Below, piece after piece: positions 1 through 7,947 of a DNA stretch of 23,116 nt. Within the stretch, counting starts at the first letter, position 1, and the number at the start of each line of letters is the position of its first letter. The translations under genes were made by a program, and so were the position numbers. This DNA is from DAOTUB01 sp034437455 (GTDB taxonomy: Bacteria; Chloroflexota; Anaerolineae; B4-G1). The stretch is from NCBI GenBank assembly GCA_034437455.1, contig DAOTUB010000251.1:1-23116 (forward strand), given 5' to 3'. The notes below the pieces were generated by a model, which searched no databases, had not been told where the DNA came from, and worked only from the letters and a program-made list of their open reading frames with translations.

Positions 1-79
1 TAGCCGCGCTTTCCATAGCGCGCAGGCCCGCGAGGTATGGAAACCTCGGCTACATAGCCCCGTTTTATTGAAAAGATAC
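1..79. repeat. Nested palindromic repeat, family A, copy 1 (left side cut by window)
   Basis: The core at 1-54 contains two hairpins. The first is CGCGC-TTTCCATA-GCGCG (5-22). The second is CGAGG-TATGGAAA-CCTCG (31-48), whose loop is the reverse complement of the first loop. The two halves together form a larger imperfect palindrome ending in GGCTACA. The right flank TTATTGAAAAGATAC (65-79) matches the flank of the copy at 22546-22647. The left outer arm would lie before base 1. There is no coding potential. It is probably a non-autonomous MITE/REP-like element; the transposase responsible is unknown. Confidence 0.8.
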
Positions 80-130
80 AGTCTGGAGAAAAAAGAAACC
101 TGTCCCCCAGAGTTCTGAATTATACCCACT

Positions 131-183
131 TGTAGGGCGGATTTGTTATCCGCCCTTGCAGCGGCTAGCAAAGCCGCCCTACA
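131..183. repeat. Nested palindromic repeat, family B
   Basis: TGTAGGGCGG opens and CCGCCCTACA closes the element, forming an outer inverted repeat. Inside are two hairpins: GGGCGG-ATTTGTTAT-CCGCCC (135-155) and GCGGC-TAGCAAA-GCCGC (161-177). The architecture matches family A (outer TGTAG, two mini-hairpins with complementary-type loops), but the sequence differs. It ends 13 bp before the ribosome binding site of the next gene, so it is probably transcribed in that gene's leader. Confidence 0.75.
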
Positions 184-211
184 GAATTATTCTCGAAGGA
201 GGTTTTTAGCA

Positions 212-601
212 ATGGCAGATCTGAACGAGGCAGTGAAAAAGTTCGCCCGTGATCTGGGAACGAAGGTAGAAAGCTTTATCGAGGACGTCTCTGAGCTGGA
301 AGTGCGTACCTTCACCACGCCCGCCGACCAGGCTGAGACCTTTGTCAAGGGACAGGCCGACTTTGCCGAGATTGTGACCGAGGGCAAGGCATCGTTGCGC
401 GCGTACACCGGCGTTTCGTTCGACGGTGATACCACCGTCTGGGCGCCCGTGGACGCCAACGGCGCGATTGACAGAGGGGTGTGGGATCTGCACCAATCCA
501 TCGTGGAGCAGGCGATGGCCAACCGCACCAAGATGATCGAGGCCGTGGGCAAGGCGGCCAAATCGGCCCTCGAAGCACTGGGGGCAACCGGCGGAGAGTA
601 G
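212..601 (+). CDS. Small hypothetical protein, 129 aa
   Basis: I do not recognise this protein. The start at 212 is chosen because a strong Shine-Dalgarno (AAGGAGG, 196-202) lies 9 bp before it; an upstream in-frame start at 143 would fall inside the family B palindrome. The product is soluble, with no signal peptide or membrane segment. It has acidic and basic helical stretches at both ends (ending KSALEALGATGGE) around a more structured middle (AYTGVSFDGDTTVWAPVD). The amphipathic helical character could suit a phasin-like or coiled-coil role, but that is only an impression. Its neighbours are repeats and the convergent gatD, so context does not help. Confidence 0.75.
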   Translation: MADLNEAVKKFARDLGTKVESFIEDVSELEVRTFTTPADQAETFVKGQADFAEIVTEGKASLRAYTGVSFDGDTTVWAPVDANGAIDRGVWDLHQSIVEQAMANRTKMIEAVGKAAKSALEALGATGGE

Positions 602-623
602 CGGTCGCAGCAGACTTATTAGC

Positions 624-737
624 GCCGGTTGAGTAGGCTCGGAGCGTAGCGGAGAGCCGTATCGAAACCAAGCGGGTTGCCTGCAAGGCCGCTCGCATCC
701 TTGGTTTCGATACGACCTGAAGGTCTACTCAACCGGC
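624..737. repeat. Nested inverted repeat, family C, copy 1
   Basis: The outer arms are GCCGGTTGAGTAGG (624-637) and its near-complement ending at 737. An inner pair is CGTATCGAAACCAAG and CTTGGTTTCGATACG. Small hairpins sit between them (GGCTC...GAGCC, and GACCTGAAGGTC). It lies between two convergent genes and could also act as a transcription barrier. A second copy is at 4224-4350, on the other side of gatDE. Confidence 0.85.
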
Positions 738-789
738 GGATGCTCGCTGTGCTAGTCGTCGGGTTTGGTGCAGACGATGGGATGCTTGC

Positions 790-2172
790 CTATTTGTGGA
801 ACTGTTTGATAAACTCTTCTACCTCGGGGATGCCTCCCTGGTAGATGAGATAGCCGTTGTAAGGCTCCCGTTCGGTGATCTCGTCGCAGACGGGGGTGAG
901 CATGATCTCTTTGACCTCGTCCAGGTCCGACGTCTGGCCCATCGCCCAGCCGAGCTTGATGTAAGCGACTTCGGGCAGCATATTTTCCGTCGGCACGATC
1001 CCCAGGCTCATCAGGTCGCGGCCCGTGTCGTAGACGAACATGTGCACGTATCCCCAGAGCGTCTGCACCGTCATATAGATGGCGATCCCCTTCTCAATGG
1101 CTCGCTTGATCGTCGGATAGAGCGGCTTGTTCACGTGGCCCAGGCCGGTGCCCGCAATCACGATCCCTTTATAGTCCAAGTCGATCATCGCCTCAATGAT
1201 GTCCGGGTGCATGTTGGGATAATAGTAGAGGAGCGACACTCGTTCCTCAAAGACGGGGACGATGGTCACGTCGCGGTCGTTGCGGCGACGATTGTAATCC
1301 TGGCGCAGGGGCGTGATCTTGTCCCGGCTGACCATCGCCAGGGGAATGTCGCCGATGGTGCGAAAGGTGGAGCGGTAGGAGGAGTGCATCTTGCGCACCC
1401 GGGTTCCCCGATGCAGCAGGCCGTACTCGTCGGACGTGGGGCCGAACATGCAGACCATCACCTCGGCGATGTCCGACTCGGCGGCGGTCGTGGTGGCGTG
1501 GATCAGGTTGAGGGCGGCGTCCGATGAGGGCCGGTCAGAGGAGCGCTGCGATCCCACCATGACGATAGGGATAGGCGAGTGCTGCACCATGAAGGAGAGG
1601 GCCGCCGCTGTGTGATGCATCGTGTCGGTCCCGTGTCCGATGACGATGCCGTCGATCCCCTTTTTGATCTCCTCGCCGATAGCCTGAGCCAACACCTTGT
1701 ACTGGGTCGGCCCCATATTCTCGGAAAAGACGGCAAAGAGCTTTTCGGTCGTCAGGTTGCAGATGTCGGCCAGCTCGGGTACCGCCCCGTAAAGCTCGCC
1801 GGGCGAGAAAGCCGGGATCACCGCGCCGGTGCGGTAGTCGAGGCGCGAGGCGATCGTGCCCCCGGTTCCCAGCATCTTGACGTCCCGCTTCTCCTTCGAG
1901 GTGGGGAACTCTTGCTCGGGGATCTTGTAGTGGGCTTCCTTGTAGCCGTATTCCTCCATATCCTGGATGTTGTCGACCGCGATCCCGATGTTGTAGCCGT
2001 TGGCCAGCTTGAGGACGATGTGGCGGTCGTCGTCCGTTTCGGAGCGCGGCAGCAGAATTCCCTGAAAGTCGCCGCGGGTGGTCTTGATCTTGGTCTCGCT
2101 CCAGACGCGGACGTTAAAGCTCTTCAGCACGTGCAGCGCCCGGCCCTTGTAGCCCTTGAAGAGGTCGCTCAT
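790..2172 (-). CDS. gatD: Glu-tRNA(Gln) amidotransferase subunit D (asparaginase-type)
   Basis: The protein has 460 residues. An N-terminal small beta domain (about 1-90) is followed by an asparaginase-like domain. The family's catalytic set is visible: T103 in GTGGTIAS, T182-D183 in GHGTDTMHHT, and K261 in RKMHSSYRSTF. In the archaeal GatDE enzyme, GatD frees ammonia from glutamine and passes it to GatE, which amidates Glu-tRNA(Gln). The N-terminal domain and the adjacent gatE separate it from a plain L-asparaginase. The start codon overlaps the gatE stop (ATGA), and GGAGG just upstream lies inside the end of gatE, so the two are translationally coupled. GatDE is regarded as an archaeal system, so its presence among bacterial-type genes is odd. 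Confidence 0.93.
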   Translation of the reverse strand: MSDLFKGYKGRALHVLKSFNVRVWSETKIKTTRGDFQGILLPRSETDDDRHIVLKLANGYNIGIAVDNIQDMEEYGYKEAHYKIPEQEFPTSKEKRDVKMLGTGGTIASRLDYRTGAVIPAFSPGELYGAVPELADICNLTTEKLFAVFSENMGPTQYKVLAQAIGEEIKKGIDGIVIGHGTDTMHHTAAALSFMVQHSPIPIVMVGSQRSSDRPSSDAALNLIHATTTAAESDIAEVMVCMFGPTSDEYGLLHRGTRVRKMHSSYRSTFRTIGDIPLAMVSRDKITPLRQDYNRRRNDRDVTIVPVFEERVSLLYYYPNMHPDIIEAMIDLDYKGIVIAGTGLGHVNKPLYPTIKRAIEKGIAIYMTVQTLWGYVHMFVYDTGRDLMSLGIVPTENMLPEVAYIKLGWAMGQTSDLDEVKEIMLTPVCDEITEREPYNGYLIYQGGIPEVEEFIKQFHK

Positions 2173-4178
2173 CGGTCGCCTCCTTTGCGGCCTGCGTACT
2201 CGCAGACAGCGGCTGCAAGTTCGGGCAGCGGGATATTCCCCGTCGCCATCTTGCGCAGCTCTTTCATCATCCAGCGCAGGCCGGCGTCAGGATTTTTCGA
2301 GGTGTTGATCTGGGCGAATTTCTCGTGCAGGAGGGGGATGAGCGAGAAAATCTCGTCGCGGTCGTGGCGGGCAAAGTTGATGCTGATCAGCACCGATTCC
2401 AGATCCATATTCGGATGTTCGTACACCTCTGGCAGCATCTCGTAGAGAATTTCGCGTTCGAGATTCTGTTCCCTCGCAAAGGCGAACAGCTCGTAAATCC
2501 TCTCAAAGTCGAAGGGTGAGGCCGGTTGCAGTTGGCCCTGCAGGTGCTTGAGCCGGTGGGCCAGCAGCGTGCCAACGAATTTGGGGTCGGCGTCAAAATC
2601 CGCCGCGATCCGTTCCATCAAGGGAACCAGGTTGTGCTTGAGGAGAAAGTGGAACCCGTCGCTGGGGACGTCCCAGGCCGTCAGTTGCGCCATGCGCTCG
2701 TCGACCCCGGTGGGGAGTTGGCTCCGAACGCGGTCGATGAACTCCTGGCTGATCGGGATGGGGGCCGAGTCGGTGTCTGGGTACATCCGGTCGGGGCCGG
2801 GCAGCACGCGCTCGAACACCGTCGTGCCGTCGGGGAAAGATTTGCGCGTCTCGTTCGGCACGCCGACAAAGGCGAGGCGGCAGCGCTCCTCGATCGTCTC
2901 GATGGCGGTGGGGATGTCTTCCTCTGGCCCCCAGAAGAGAATCTGGGCGTCCTCTTCCCCGGCGTCCAGCGCGTTGCGGCTCGAGTCGAAATCGCTCGCC
3001 AGCCTGTCGGGTCGGAATTCCTCCGAGTGGGTCATGTTCGGCTTTTCGATGCAGGCGATCACCTTCAGCCGGTCGCTGATCTCGTCGGCAAACATCCGCC
3101 CCGGTTGAGTGAAGAAGGAGAGGATGGAGCGGAATCCAGGTAGGTTGACGGCGACGAGGCGCTGTCCCCTTCGTTTCGCCTCGTAGACTTGACGAGATAC
3201 CGAGTCCAAAAGATCGTGGTCGATGGTGGTGTGCGCGATTTTCCAATCCTGCCAATCCGGCATTCGCGCCAAGAGTTCGTCGCGGATGTCCAAAAAGCTT
3301 TTCTGACGAAAGGCCTCGTTGTGCGTCAGCTCGGGAATCAGGCTGATGTGAGCCACACCCTTGATCTCCACCCGCGTCCCCCCGCGTATGCTGACGTTGA
3401 CGTCCTCGCGCGCGGCGCCGATGCCCGTGCGCACCTTGCCCGTGCTGCGGGTGAGAAAGCGAATATAGTGCGCGGCCTCAGCCACTTCGTCGGGCGTTTT
3501 CATATCCGGGTAGGTGACGGTCTCGACCAGTGGGATGCCCAGCCGGTCCGTCGTGTAGATGCGCGTGTGCCGGATGTCCGAGACCTCGCGGCACGAGTCC
3601 TCCTCGACGCTGAGCTGGATGACGCGCACGGTCTTGTGTTTCAGCGGGATCTGCCCCTCGATGCCGACGATGGCCGTGCGCTGGAACCCGGTGGGGATGC
3701 TGCCATCCAGGTATTGCTTGCGCGTGATGTGCAGCTCGCCGACGATGTTCGTCTGGAGCAGCAGCGCGATCTCGAGCGCGATCTCCAGCGCTTCGGCGTT
3801 GAGCTTGAAGGGCGGCGTGTCGTCCACGTCGTAGGTGCAGGTGGTCACGTTGGCGATGCGGTAGACGATGACCTTTTTCGTCTTGAACTCCATCAGCGCC
3901 GTGCCATCGTATTCGCCCAATTCGCTCAGGGTGGGCCGCATGTGGCGGACCAGCTCGGCGTCGAATTGACCGTCTTTCTGGTAGATGCCAGCCGGGCAGC
4001 GGCAAAAGAGTTTCTTTTCGGTCTTGAGCTGCTGGTGGACCTCCAGGCCAGACATAAAGCCCAATTGATGATAGACCTCCGGCGGCGTCTCTTTTCGCGG
4101 CGTGTACCCGACGCGCTTTTTCGTCTGATTGAAATTGTTTTCTGGATCAAAATTGTTGTGGTTTGCTGGTTTTATCAT
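2169..4178 (-). CDS. gatE: Glu-tRNA(Gln) amidotransferase subunit E
   Basis: The protein has 669 residues. The GatB/E kinase-like core begins near residue 40 (GLEVHQQLKTEKKLFCRCP) and continues through the conserved VRTGIGAAREDVNVSIRGG stretch. A GAD-type insert follows (around residues 290-440), which is what separates GatE from bacterial GatB. The C-terminal helical tail resembles the YqeY-like, tRNA-binding region. It should phosphorylate Glu-tRNA(Gln) and then amidate it with ammonia from GatD. It is slightly longer than typical archaeal GatE as I recall it, because of a polar N-terminal extension rich in N and K. It is first in a two-gene operon with gatD. A TTGACT box (4208-4213) lies upstream, but the matching -10 is poor and would place transcription start almost at the ATG. 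Confidence 0.93.
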   Translation of the reverse strand: MIKPANHNNFDPENNFNQTKKRVGYTPRKETPPEVYHQLGFMSGLEVHQQLKTEKKLFCRCPAGIYQKDGQFDAELVRHMRPTLSELGEYDGTALMEFKTKKVIVYRIANVTTCTYDVDDTPPFKLNAEALEIALEIALLLQTNIVGELHITRKQYLDGSIPTGFQRTAIVGIEGQIPLKHKTVRVIQLSVEEDSCREVSDIRHTRIYTTDRLGIPLVETVTYPDMKTPDEVAEAAHYIRFLTRSTGKVRTGIGAAREDVNVSIRGGTRVEIKGVAHISLIPELTHNEAFRQKSFLDIRDELLARMPDWQDWKIAHTTIDHDLLDSVSRQVYEAKRRGQRLVAVNLPGFRSILSFFTQPGRMFADEISDRLKVIACIEKPNMTHSEEFRPDRLASDFDSSRNALDAGEEDAQILFWGPEEDIPTAIETIEERCRLAFVGVPNETRKSFPDGTTVFERVLPGPDRMYPDTDSAPIPISQEFIDRVRSQLPTGVDERMAQLTAWDVPSDGFHFLLKHNLVPLMERIAADFDADPKFVGTLLAHRLKHLQGQLQPASPFDFERIYELFAFAREQNLEREILYEMLPEVYEHPNMDLESVLISINFARHDRDEIFSLIPLLHEKFAQINTSKNPDAGLRWMMKELRKMATGNIPLPELAAAVCEYAGRKGGDR

Positions 4179-4223
4179 AGGCCTTTATTGAATGATAAAA
4201 GTTGCGCAGTCAATAGCGAGCCC

Positions 4224-4350
4224 GTCGGTTGAGTAGGCCCGAAGGGCCGTATCGAAACCAGGGCGAGCGGCGCTTGCAAGACCCATTCTTGGCTTCGACG
4301 CCGTACTGAGCTTGTCGAAGTATACGTCGCTCCGCTCCTACTCAGCCGGC
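4224..4350. repeat. Nested inverted repeat, family C, copy 2
   Basis: The outer arms are GTCGGTTGAGTAGG (from 4224) and CCTACTCAGCCGGC (to 4350). The inner hairpin GGCCCGAAGGGCC occupies the place of GGCTC...GAGCC in copy 1, a paired change that keeps the stem. CGTATCGAAACCA is shared with copy 1. The right half is more diverged (CTTCGACGCCGTACTGAGC). The copy sits between the divergent gatE and SHMT-GcvT genes. Within 4179-4654, the rest holds the promoters annotated below and nothing else recognisable. Confidence 0.8.
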
Positions 4351-4534
4351 GAACTGCATGATCTCTGTGAATGGGGTAAGGCTCTCTGGCGAGGAGCGCC
4401 GGGGTTTTCGGAAACGCAAGTTCCGACATCAAAATCTGTTCAGCCATAAGGGGTATTGTAATTCATAAGTGGTTCTTGTGCAACTTGGATATCCCCAGGG
4501 AAAACCTCGTCTTTCGCAATCCACCAGAATCGAG

Positions 4535-4540
4535 TATAAT
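4535..4540 (+). promoter_or_regulatory. Candidate -10 box for the SHMT-GcvT gene
   Basis: An exact TATAAT lies 115 bp upstream of the start codon. No good -35 is visible 17 bp before it (TTTCGC), so it may be weak, need an activator, or be fortuitous. Confidence 0.4.
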
Positions 4541-4558
4541 GCTGCCCGCGCGAGAGGT

Positions 4559-4587
4559 TTGCCCTTTCCTCCCTCTGGTGCTAAAAT
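4559..4587 (+). promoter_or_regulatory. Candidate sigma70 promoter for the SHMT-GcvT gene
   Basis: TTGCCC (4559-4564) and TAAAAT (4582-4587) are separated by 17 bp. This would give a leader of about 60 nt before the start at 4655. No glycine riboswitch motifs are present in this leader, unlike the operon at the far end of the window. Confidence 0.4.
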
Positions 4588-4654
4588 ACCGCTCGTGTCA
4601 GCAAGAGCGCTTGCCCCAGCAAGCGAAACTATCGAGCAAAGGAGTTCAAATCCG

Positions 4655-7600
4655 ATGTCTTCTGCAACTGATCTCAAATCAGACTTTTTACTCCGCGGCG
4701 ATCTAGACCAGGTCGCACCCTTTGTGGCCGAACTCATCCGCCGGGAGGAGGAGCGCCAGGCTCGCAAGCTCATCTTTATCCCTTCCGAATCCACCGCTTC
4801 TAAGGCCGTCCTCCAGGCGCTTGGCTCCCGCTTCCAGAATGTCTACGCCGAGGGGTATCCCCCGACGCGGATGACGCGCGACCCCGAGGAGAGGCTCCAC
4901 GACGTAGCCTGGCAGTTGGCCTACTACCGTCGTTACGCCGACCGGCGCTTTTACAAAGGGGTTGATTACGTCCATTTCGTCGAGTGCCTGGCCCAGCGGC
5001 GCTGCGCCGAGGCGTTTGCCCACGGCTCGATCCGCCCCGAACACATCCACGTCAACGTCCAACCGCTCTCGGGCGCGGCGGCGAACCTGGCCGTCTACTG
5101 GGCCTTGATGGAGCCGGGGGATACGTTGATGGGACTCGATCTCTTCCAGGGCGGGCACCTGTCCCACGGTTCCGAGTTTAACATCTCGGGCCAGCGCTAT
5201 CGCGTGGCTTCCTACAGCGTGGACCCGCAGACGGAGCGATTGGACTATGACGCCATCCGCGATCTGGCGCGAGAGCACCGCCCGAAGGTGATCGTCGCCG
5301 GATACACCTCCTACTCCTGGGCCCCGGACTGGGACGCTTTCCGTTCCATCGCCGACGAGGTGGGGGCGTACCTGATGGCCGACATCGCCCACACCGCCGG
5401 AATGGCCGCTTCCGGGGCTTATCCCAACCCGGTCGGCATCGCCCACGTGACCACCTTCACCACTCACAAGACCATGTGCGGTCCCAGAGGCGCGGTGATC
5501 CTGACCACCGACGAGGAGCTGGCCGGGGAGATCGATATGGCGGTATTCCCCGGCGAGCAGGGCGGCCCGCACGTCAACAAGTTCGCGGCGCTGTCGGTCG
5601 CTTTCCGCATTGCTCAGACGGACGAGTTCCATCGGTTGCAACATCAGATCGTGGCGAACGCCCAAGCTCTCGCGGAGGGACTGACAAAGCGCGGCCTGGG
5701 CCTGGCGTATGGCGGCACAGACACCCATCTCTTGCTGATTGACCTCAAGTCCATCCCCACCAATCCTCCCCCCCCATGGGGGGGACAGAGGGGGGGCTAC
5801 CCGGTCTGGGGCGAGCCGGCCGTCCGTGTCCTCGACTTGGCGGGACTGGTGGCGAACAAGAACACCATCCCCGGCGACGAGGAGACCCCGTTGGCGACGG
5901 GCGTCCGCCTGGGCACGCCCTGGATCACGCAGCGCGGGCTGGACGAGGCGGATATGGACACCATCGCCGGTCTGCTCCATCGCATCCTCACCAACATCAA
6001 GCCCTTTGCCTACAACGGCCTCGCCGGCACGCTGCCGAGGGGCAAGATCGATCTGGACATTCTGGAGGAGGTGCGACACGGCGCGGCGGCGCTGGCCGAG
6101 AAGGCGGGCATCGACTTTGAATACGAGCGCAGCGGTTACCCACACTATACTTTCCTCCCTGAAAATCCCGCTCCTAAACCCATCGCCTTGCGCGTCATGG
6201 GTTGGCGGGCGCGACAGCACGTGAACGAGGTGGTCACATCCAATGTGCTCGGACTTGCGCCGGGCGAATCCATCACCACGTATATGCTCGACCGGCATGG
6301 CAAATTGATGGACGAGGTGACAGTGGAACGGGAGGAACAGGACGAGTGGGGACGAGATCGCTTCCTCGTCACGCCCACGCCGGAGAATGCGGCCCGCGTC
6401 ACCTCTTGGCTGCGTGGCCTGGGCGATGGGTACACTCTCTTCGATGAGGGAGATGTTTTCCGCAAGGTGCAGGGGCCGGTGTTGGTCGAAGAAGTGGAGG
6501 GGCAGGGTGGGAGAGCGGCGGCGCAAGATGCCACTGCTGCCGAGTTGTTCGAGAGCCACCCGGATCGATTCGATCTGACCAAGCCGTATTTTGTCGGGCA
6601 ATCCTACCTGTCCGAGTTTGCGCCGCAGGCCGACAAGGAAGAGTGGCGCTGGGAGGAGCCGGAGGCGGAGCTTAAGCGCACTCCGCTCTGCGAGGTCCAC
6701 AGGGCGATGGGGGCCAAGATGGTTCCCTTCGCCGGATGGGAGATGCCGGTCTGGTACACCTCGGTAAGCGAGGAGCACCAGGCGGTGCGGGAGGCGGCGG
6801 GCCTCTTCGACGTGGCGCACATGGGCGTCTTTGAGGTCGAAGGCCCCCACGCCACGGCTTTTCTCGATACGGTCTTTTCCAACTACGTCGCCTGGCTGGA
6901 GGACGGCCAGTCGGCCTACGGCTACCTGCTCGACCCGGACGCGAACGTCATCGACGACTTTATCGTCTACCGCCGCCGGCCCGACCTCTACCTGCTGGTG
7001 GTCAACGCCTCCAACGAGGAGAAGGACTGGGACTGGCTGAACGCGGTGAACGAACGCCGCGTCGTCATCGACCGAGAACGCCCGTGGATACAGGTGGAAG
7101 CGCCGGCCATCCTGCGCAATCTGAAGGACCCGGCCTCGGGCGAGCGGCAGAAACGGGATATCGCCTTGCAGGGACCCGCGTCTCTGCCGACGTTGCAGGC
7201 GCTGACTGACGATCCTGAACTGAAGGCCGCCCTGGCTCGCGTCCGCCGCACCGACCTGATCGAGTGCGAGTTGCGCGGTATGCCGCTGGTCATCGCCCGC
7301 ACCGGCTACTGCGGCGAGGACGTGGGGTACGAGATCATGGTCCATCCCGACGACGCGCCCAGGCTGTGGGAGGCGATCCTGGAGGCGGGAGAACCCTTTG
7401 GCGTACAGCCGACCGGGCTGGCGGCGCGCGACTCGACACGCACCGAGGCGGGCTTGCCGCTCTACGGTCACGAGCTTGCCGGGCCGTTCAACATCTCTCC
7501 CGTCGAGGCGGGCTTCCCCGGCTACGTCAAGTACCACAAGCCGTTCTTCGTCGGGCGGGACGTGCTGCTGGCGCAGGAACAAGGCCGCAAGCGAGAGGTG

Positions 7601-7915
7601 ATCCGCTTTCGCGTCAACCAGAAGGGCGAGCGGATGCCGCACACGGGCGACCCGGTGGTCAACAAGAAGGGGAAGCAGATCGGCCAGATCACCAGTTGCT
7701 CCATCGACAGCGAGGGATACCTGCTAGGGTTGGCGATTGTCGAGAAACGGTACAACATCCCCGAGACCCCCATCGCCATTTTCGCCCTGAGGGGCAAGTC
7801 GCTCGAAGAGGCGCTGTTGAAGGGCAAGAAAGTGGCTTTGCCCATTGAGGCGACCGTGCTGACCCGGTTTCCTGAGCGTGAAGAACCGCGGATGAAGTTG
7901 GGAGGAGAGGACTAG
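4655..7915 (+). CDS. Fused serine hydroxymethyltransferase / glycine-cleavage T protein
   Basis: The protein has 1086 residues. The start is set by AAAGGAG ahead of ATG 4655; the frame stays open upstream without a good site. Residues 1 to about 485 are a divergent, PLP-dependent SHMT: YAEGYP near 65, GGHLSHGS, and the PLP lysine K272 in TTHKTMCGPRG. Residues about 490-670 form a linker that itself resembles part of a GcvT-like barrel (DRFLVTPTPENAARVTSWL). Residues about 673-1086 are a full aminomethyltransferase (KMVPFAGWEMPVWY, FDVAHMG, ARTGYCGEDVGYEIMV). The SHMT part interconverts serine and glycine with tetrahydrofolate. The T part takes the aminomethyl group of glycine to methylene-tetrahydrofolate, but needs P, H and L proteins that are not here. 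A C/G homopolymer insertion lies at residues about 368-386. Confidence 0.9.
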   Translation: MSSATDLKSDFLLRGDLDQVAPFVAELIRREEERQARKLIFIPSESTASKAVLQALGSRFQNVYAEGYPPTRMTRDPEERLHDVAWQLAYYRRYADRRFYKGVDYVHFVECLAQRRCAEAFAHGSIRPEHIHVNVQPLSGAAANLAVYWALMEPGDTLMGLDLFQGGHLSHGSEFNISGQRYRVASYSVDPQTERLDYDAIRDLAREHRPKVIVAGYTSYSWAPDWDAFRSIADEVGAYLMADIAHTAGMAASGAYPNPVGIAHVTTFTTHKTMCGPRGAVILTTDEELAGEIDMAVFPGEQGGPHVNKFAALSVAFRIAQTDEFHRLQHQIVANAQALAEGLTKRGLGLAYGGTDTHLLLIDLKSIPTNPPPPWGGQRGGYPVWGEPAVRVLDLAGLVANKNTIPGDEETPLATGVRLGTPWITQRGLDEADMDTIAGLLHRILTNIKPFAYNGLAGTLPRGKIDLDILEEVRHGAAALAEKAGIDFEYERSGYPHYTFLPENPAPKPIALRVMGWRARQHVNEVVTSNVLGLAPGESITTYMLDRHGKLMDEVTVEREEQDEWGRDRFLVTPTPENAARVTSWLRGLGDGYTLFDEGDVFRKVQGPVLVEEVEGQGGRAAAQDATAAELFESHPDRFDLTKPYFVGQSYLSEFAPQADKEEWRWEEPEAELKRTPLCEVHRAMGAKMVPFAGWEMPVWYTSVSEEHQAVREAAGLFDVAHMGVFEVEGPHATAFLDTVFSNYVAWLEDGQSAYGYLLDPDANVIDDFIVYRRRPDLYLLVVNASNEEKDWDWLNAVNERRVVIDRERPWIQVEAPAILRNLKDPASGERQKRDIALQGPASLPTLQALTDDPELKAALARVRRTDLIECELRGMPLVIARTGYCGEDVGYEIMVHPDDAPRLWEAILEAGEPFGVQPTGLAARDSTRTEAGLPLYGHELAGPFNISPVEAGFPGYVKYHKPFFVGRDVLLAQEQGRKREVIRFRVNQKGERMPHTGDPVVNKKGKQIGQITSCSIDSEGYLLGLAIVEKRYNIPETPIAIFALRGKSLEEALLKGKKVALPIEATVLTRFPEREEPRMKLGGED
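5757..5812 (+). repeat. In-frame C/G homopolymer palindrome inside the SHMT domain
   Basis: Runs of 8 C (5768-5775), 7 G (5778-5784) and 7 G (5790-5796) occur within 29 bp. The C run, AT and first G run form a perfect small palindrome. It encodes NPPPPWGGQRGG, a Pro/Gly stretch absent from ordinary SHMTs at this point, which go directly to the AGI.VNKNTIP-type segment (here AGLVANKNTIP). It looks like a low-complexity insertion tolerated in a surface loop. A one-base change in any run would break the frame. Confidence 0.7.
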
Positions 7916-7947
7916 AGATCGGTATTGTAACGAGACTTTGAGGTACC

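Noticed and set aside
1..183. CRISPR array suggested by clustered palindromes
   Set aside because: The repeats are of different families, with no regular spacing or unique spacers.
4175..4447. Minus-strand open frame of 90 residues upstream of gatE
   Set aside because: It runs through the family C repeat, has no convincing ribosome binding site and its sequence is Arg/Ser-rich as expected of a repeat read in frame.
4703..7642. Very long minus-strand open frame (979 residues) opposite SHMT-GcvT
   Set aside because: It is the antisense of a clearly recognised fusion gene; its length follows from high GC and codon bias, and the product has no family features.
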